The notes under the pieces are model-generated. The model saw only the letters and a program-made list of their open reading frames with translations, did no database searches and was not told the origin of the DNA. DNA of 64,000 bases from Hydractinia symbiolongicarpus (Eukaryota > Cnidaria > Hydrozoa > Anthoathecata > Hydractiniidae), in assembly GCF_029227915.1 (NCBI RefSeq), contig NC_079888.1, positions 22,858,001 to 22,922,000 on the forward strand, given 5' to 3'. Shown piece after piece: positions 61,368 to 64,000 of this stretch. Made by a program: the position numbers and the translations under genes. Numbering within the stretch: position 1 is the first letter of the stretch; every line of letters starts with the position of its first letter.

Positions 61368-63420
61368 GTACCCTGTGAGTAAACTCATTTCCAGAACGAT
61401 TTTTTAAATTATTTTTTCACCACTAAAACGCATAAGACTTGTAGTTTTTAAAAATGTTTTCATTTTTGATGAGACGCTGAATAAAAGAAGTTTAATCGCC
61501 GGCAAACGAAAACCCGCGATTTCCCGTAAATCCCGGCTTGGCCCGTATAGTCAAAAGTATACAAAGAAAGTACCCAGGGAGTAAACTCATTTCCCGAACC
61601 ATTTTTTAAATTATTTTTTCACCACTAAAACGCATGAGACTTGTAGTTTTTAAAAATGTTTTCATTTTTGATGAGACGCTGAATAAAAGCAGTTTAATCG
61701 CCTGCAAACGAAAACCTGCTATTTCCCTAAATCCAGGACTCGGCCCGTATAGTCAAAAGTATACAAAGAAAGTACCCAGGGAGTAAACTCATTTCCCGAA
61801 CGATTTTTTATATTATTTTTTTACCCCTAAACGCATGAGACTTGTAGTTTTCAAAAATGTTTTCATTTTTGATGAGACGCTGAATAAAAAAATTTTAATC
61901 GCCGGCAAACGAAAACCCGCGATTTCCCGTAAATCCTGGGCTTGGCCCGTATAGTCGAATGTATACAAAGAAAGTACCCAGGGAGTAATCTCATTTCCCG
62001 AACGATTTCTTAAATTACTTTTTCACCACTAAAACGCATGAGACTTGTAGTTTTTAAAAATGTTTTCATTTTTGATGAGACGCTGAATAAAAGAAGTTTA
62101 ATCGCCGGCAAACGAAAACCTGCGATTTCCCGTAAATCCTGGACTCGGCCCGTATAGTCAAAAGTATACAAAGAAAGTACCCAAGGAGTAAACTCATTTC
62201 CCAAACGATTTTTTAAATTATTATTTCACCACTAAAACGCATGAGACTTGTAGTTTTCAAAAATGTTTTCATTTTTGATGAGACGCTGAATAAAAGCAGT
62301 TTAATCGCCTGCAAACGAAAACCTGCTATTTCCCTAAATCCAGGACTCGGCCCGTATAGTCAAAAGTATACAAAGAAAGTACCCAGGGAGTAAACTCATT
62401 TCCCGAACGATTTTTTATATTATTTTTTTACCCCTAAACGCATGAGACTTGTAGTTTTCAAAAATGTTTTCATTTTTGATGAGACGCTGAATAAAAAAAT
62501 TTTAATCGCCGGCAAACGAAAACCCGCGATTTCCCGTAAATCCTGGGCTTGGCCCGTATAGTCGAATGTATACAAAGAAAGTACCCAGGGAGTAATCTCA
62601 TTTCCCGAACGATTTCTTAAATTACTTTTTCACCACTAAAACGCATGAGACTTGTAGTTTTTAAAAATGTTTTCATTTTTGATGAGACGCTGAATAAAAG
62701 AAGTTTAATCGCCGGCAAACGAAAACCTGCGATTTCCCGTAAATCCTGGACTCGGCCCGTATAGTCAAAAGTATACAAAGAAAGTACCCAAGGAGTAAAC
62801 TCATTTCCCAAACGATTTTTTAAATTATTATTTCACCACTAAAACGCATGAGACTTGTAGTTTTCAAAAATGTTTTCATTTTTGATGAGACGCTGAATAA
62901 AAGCAGTTTAATCGCCTGCAAACGAAAACCTGCTATTTCCCTAAATCCCGGACTCGGCCCGTATAGTCAAAAGTATACAAAGAAAGTACCCAGGGAGTAA
63001 ACTCATTTCCCGAACGATTTTTTATATTATTTTTTTACCCCTAAACGCATGAGACTTGTAGTTTTCAAAAATGTTTTCATTTTTGATGAGACGCTGAATA
63101 AAATAAGTTTAATCGCCGGCAAACGAAAACCCGCGATTTCCCGTAAATCCTGGGCTTGGCCCGTATAGTCGAATGTATACAAAGAAAGTACCCAGGGAGT
63201 AATCTCATTTCCCGAACGATTTTTTAAATTACTTTTTCACCACTAAAACGCATGAGACTTGTAGTTTTTAAAAATGTTTTCATTTTTGATGAGACGCTGA
63301 ATAAAAGAAGTTTAATCGCCGGCAAACGAAAACCTGCGATTTCCCGTAAATCCTGGACTCGGCCCGTATAGTCAAAAGTATACAAAGAAAGTACCCAAGG
63401 AGTAAACTCATTTCCCAAAC
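61368..63420 (+). repeat. 1213-bp hexamer step and 607-bp trimers
   Basis: 60.16-61.37 kb recurs from 61.37 kb at 1213 bp; the trimer then repeats at 607 bp (gagtaatctc units near 61985, 62593 and 63200). gatttcttaaattac marks the units near 60793, 62006 and 62613 but not 63220. A private gaaccatttttt is near 61597. Confidence 0.85.
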
Positions 63421-64000
63421 GATTTTTTAAATTATTATTTCACCACTAAAACGCATGAGACTTGTAGTTTTTAAAAATGTTTTCATTTTTGATGAGACGC
63501 TGAATAAAAGAAGTTTAATCGCCGGCAAACGAAAACCCGCGGTTTCCCGTAAATCCCTGCTTGGCCCGTATAGTCAAAAGTATACAAAGAAAGTACCCAG
63601 GCAGTAAACTCATTTCCCGAACGATTTTTTAAAATATTTTTTCACCACTAAAACGCATGAGACTTGTAGTTTTCAAAAACGTTTTCATTTTTGATGAGAC
63701 GCTGAATAAAAGAAGTTTAATCGCCGGCAAACGAAAACCTGCGATTTCCCTAAATGCCGGACTCGGCCCGTATAGTCAAAAGTATACAAAGAAAGTACCC
63801 AGGGAGTAAACTCATTTCCAGAACGATTTTTTAAATTATTTTTTCACCACTAAAACGCATAAGACTTGTAGTTTTTAAAAATGTTTTCATTTTTGATGAG
63901 ACGCAGAATAAAAGAAGTTTAATCGCCGGCAAACGAAAATCCGCGATTTCCCGCAAATCCCGGACTCGGCCCGTATAGTCAAAAGTATACAAAGAAAGTA
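63421..64000 (+). repeat. Right-edge ordinary monomers, array continues
   Basis: Units without the trimer marks; private changes are cgcggtttcccg, aaatccctgcttgg, ccaggcagtaaac, aaaacgttttc, aaatgccgg and gacgcagaataaaag. The last unit starts at 63986 and is cut by the window end after 15 bp. Confidence 0.8.

Larger units (their letters stand above)
1..64000 (+). repeat. Tandem satellite array, ~203-bp unit, fills window
   Basis: Every part of the window is built from one unit of about 203 bp, recognisable by the start 'tatacaaag', the middle 'acttgtagtttt' and the late motif 'gccggcaaacg'. Spacing of starts is 203 at 1, 204, 407, 610 and 202 at 610-812, and stays at about 202-203 except at deletion units. 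All copies point the same way. Estimated GC of the consensus is about 38 percent. There is no unique sequence at either end, so the array extends beyond the window on both sides. Arrays of this kind are typical of eukaryotic heterochromatin; the chromosomal location and the species cannot be read from the sequence. I do not recognise the family. Confidence 0.98.

Noticed and set aside
1-64000. CRISPR array
   Set aside because: The repeat is about 203 bp with no unique spacers; all intervening sequence is itself repeated.
1-64000. Transposon or LTR insertion within the array
   Set aside because: Reading through all of it, every stretch could be assigned to the satellite unit; no target-site duplication, terminal repeat or foreign sequence was seen.
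1-64000. Inverted blocks within the array
   Set aside because: The motifs tatacaaag, acttgtagtttt and gccggcaaacg appear on the plus strand throughout; I found no run of their reverse complements.
1-64000. A hidden defence, toxin or metabolic system
   Set aside because: There is no open frame beyond 123 codons and no recognisable domain; the window has no room outside the repeat.

Overview
The whole 64 kb window is one uninterrupted tandem satellite array. The unit is about 203 bp (commonly 202 or 203), head-to-tail on the same strand from base 1 to base 64000. I count roughly 330 units by spacing of the recurrent 'tatacaaag' start. I saw no gene, RNA gene, transposon, unique-sequence island, inversion or gap. 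A gene-free, single-family array with nested higher-order repeats points to eukaryotic heterochromatin (centromeric, pericentromeric, subtelomeric or a B chromosome); the sequence alone does not say which, nor the species. CpG is not depleted (about 11 per consensus unit, about 1.5 times expectation from base composition), which argues against a genome with heavy, old CpG methylation. I do not recognise the satellite family.

The unit has a two-part build: an AT-rich half with phased T/A tracts (unit offsets about 44-135) and a GC-rich end (about 143-193) holding gccggc, cccgcg and a 5-bp-stem inverted repeat, cgggc-ttg-gcccg. The inverted-repeat segment and the unit junction are the most variable parts and define monomer subfamilies.

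Layout: (A) 1-15.3 kb, a patchwork of higher-order repeats (periods 2927, 1313, 2523, 908, 706, 404 bp) with many copies of a 99-bp half-unit made by one internal deletion. (B) 15.3-25 kb, a 1111-bp tandem duplication nested next to a nearly identical 3218-bp duplication that carries two further deletion scars. (C) 25-38.9 kb, a mixed zone (301, 505, 1312, 3339, 2634, 810 bp periods) where the half-unit and several subfamilies disappear and new ones begin. (D) 38.9-48.9 kb, a 2833-bp (14-mer) duplication, a 1011-bp 5-mer in nearly three copies and 810-bp 4-mers. (E) 48.9-63.4 kb, a 2633-bp (13-mer) tandem duplication with a third partial copy, a 9112-bp-distant recopy of its left part, and 607-bp trimers. 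(F) 63.4-64 kb, ordinary monomers running off the end.

Nothing here works as a gene system. The content of interest is the record of repeated unequal exchange: founder deletions, their amplification, local replacement of subfamilies, and chimeric monomers at exchange points. Short open frames on both strands are by-products of the repeat.
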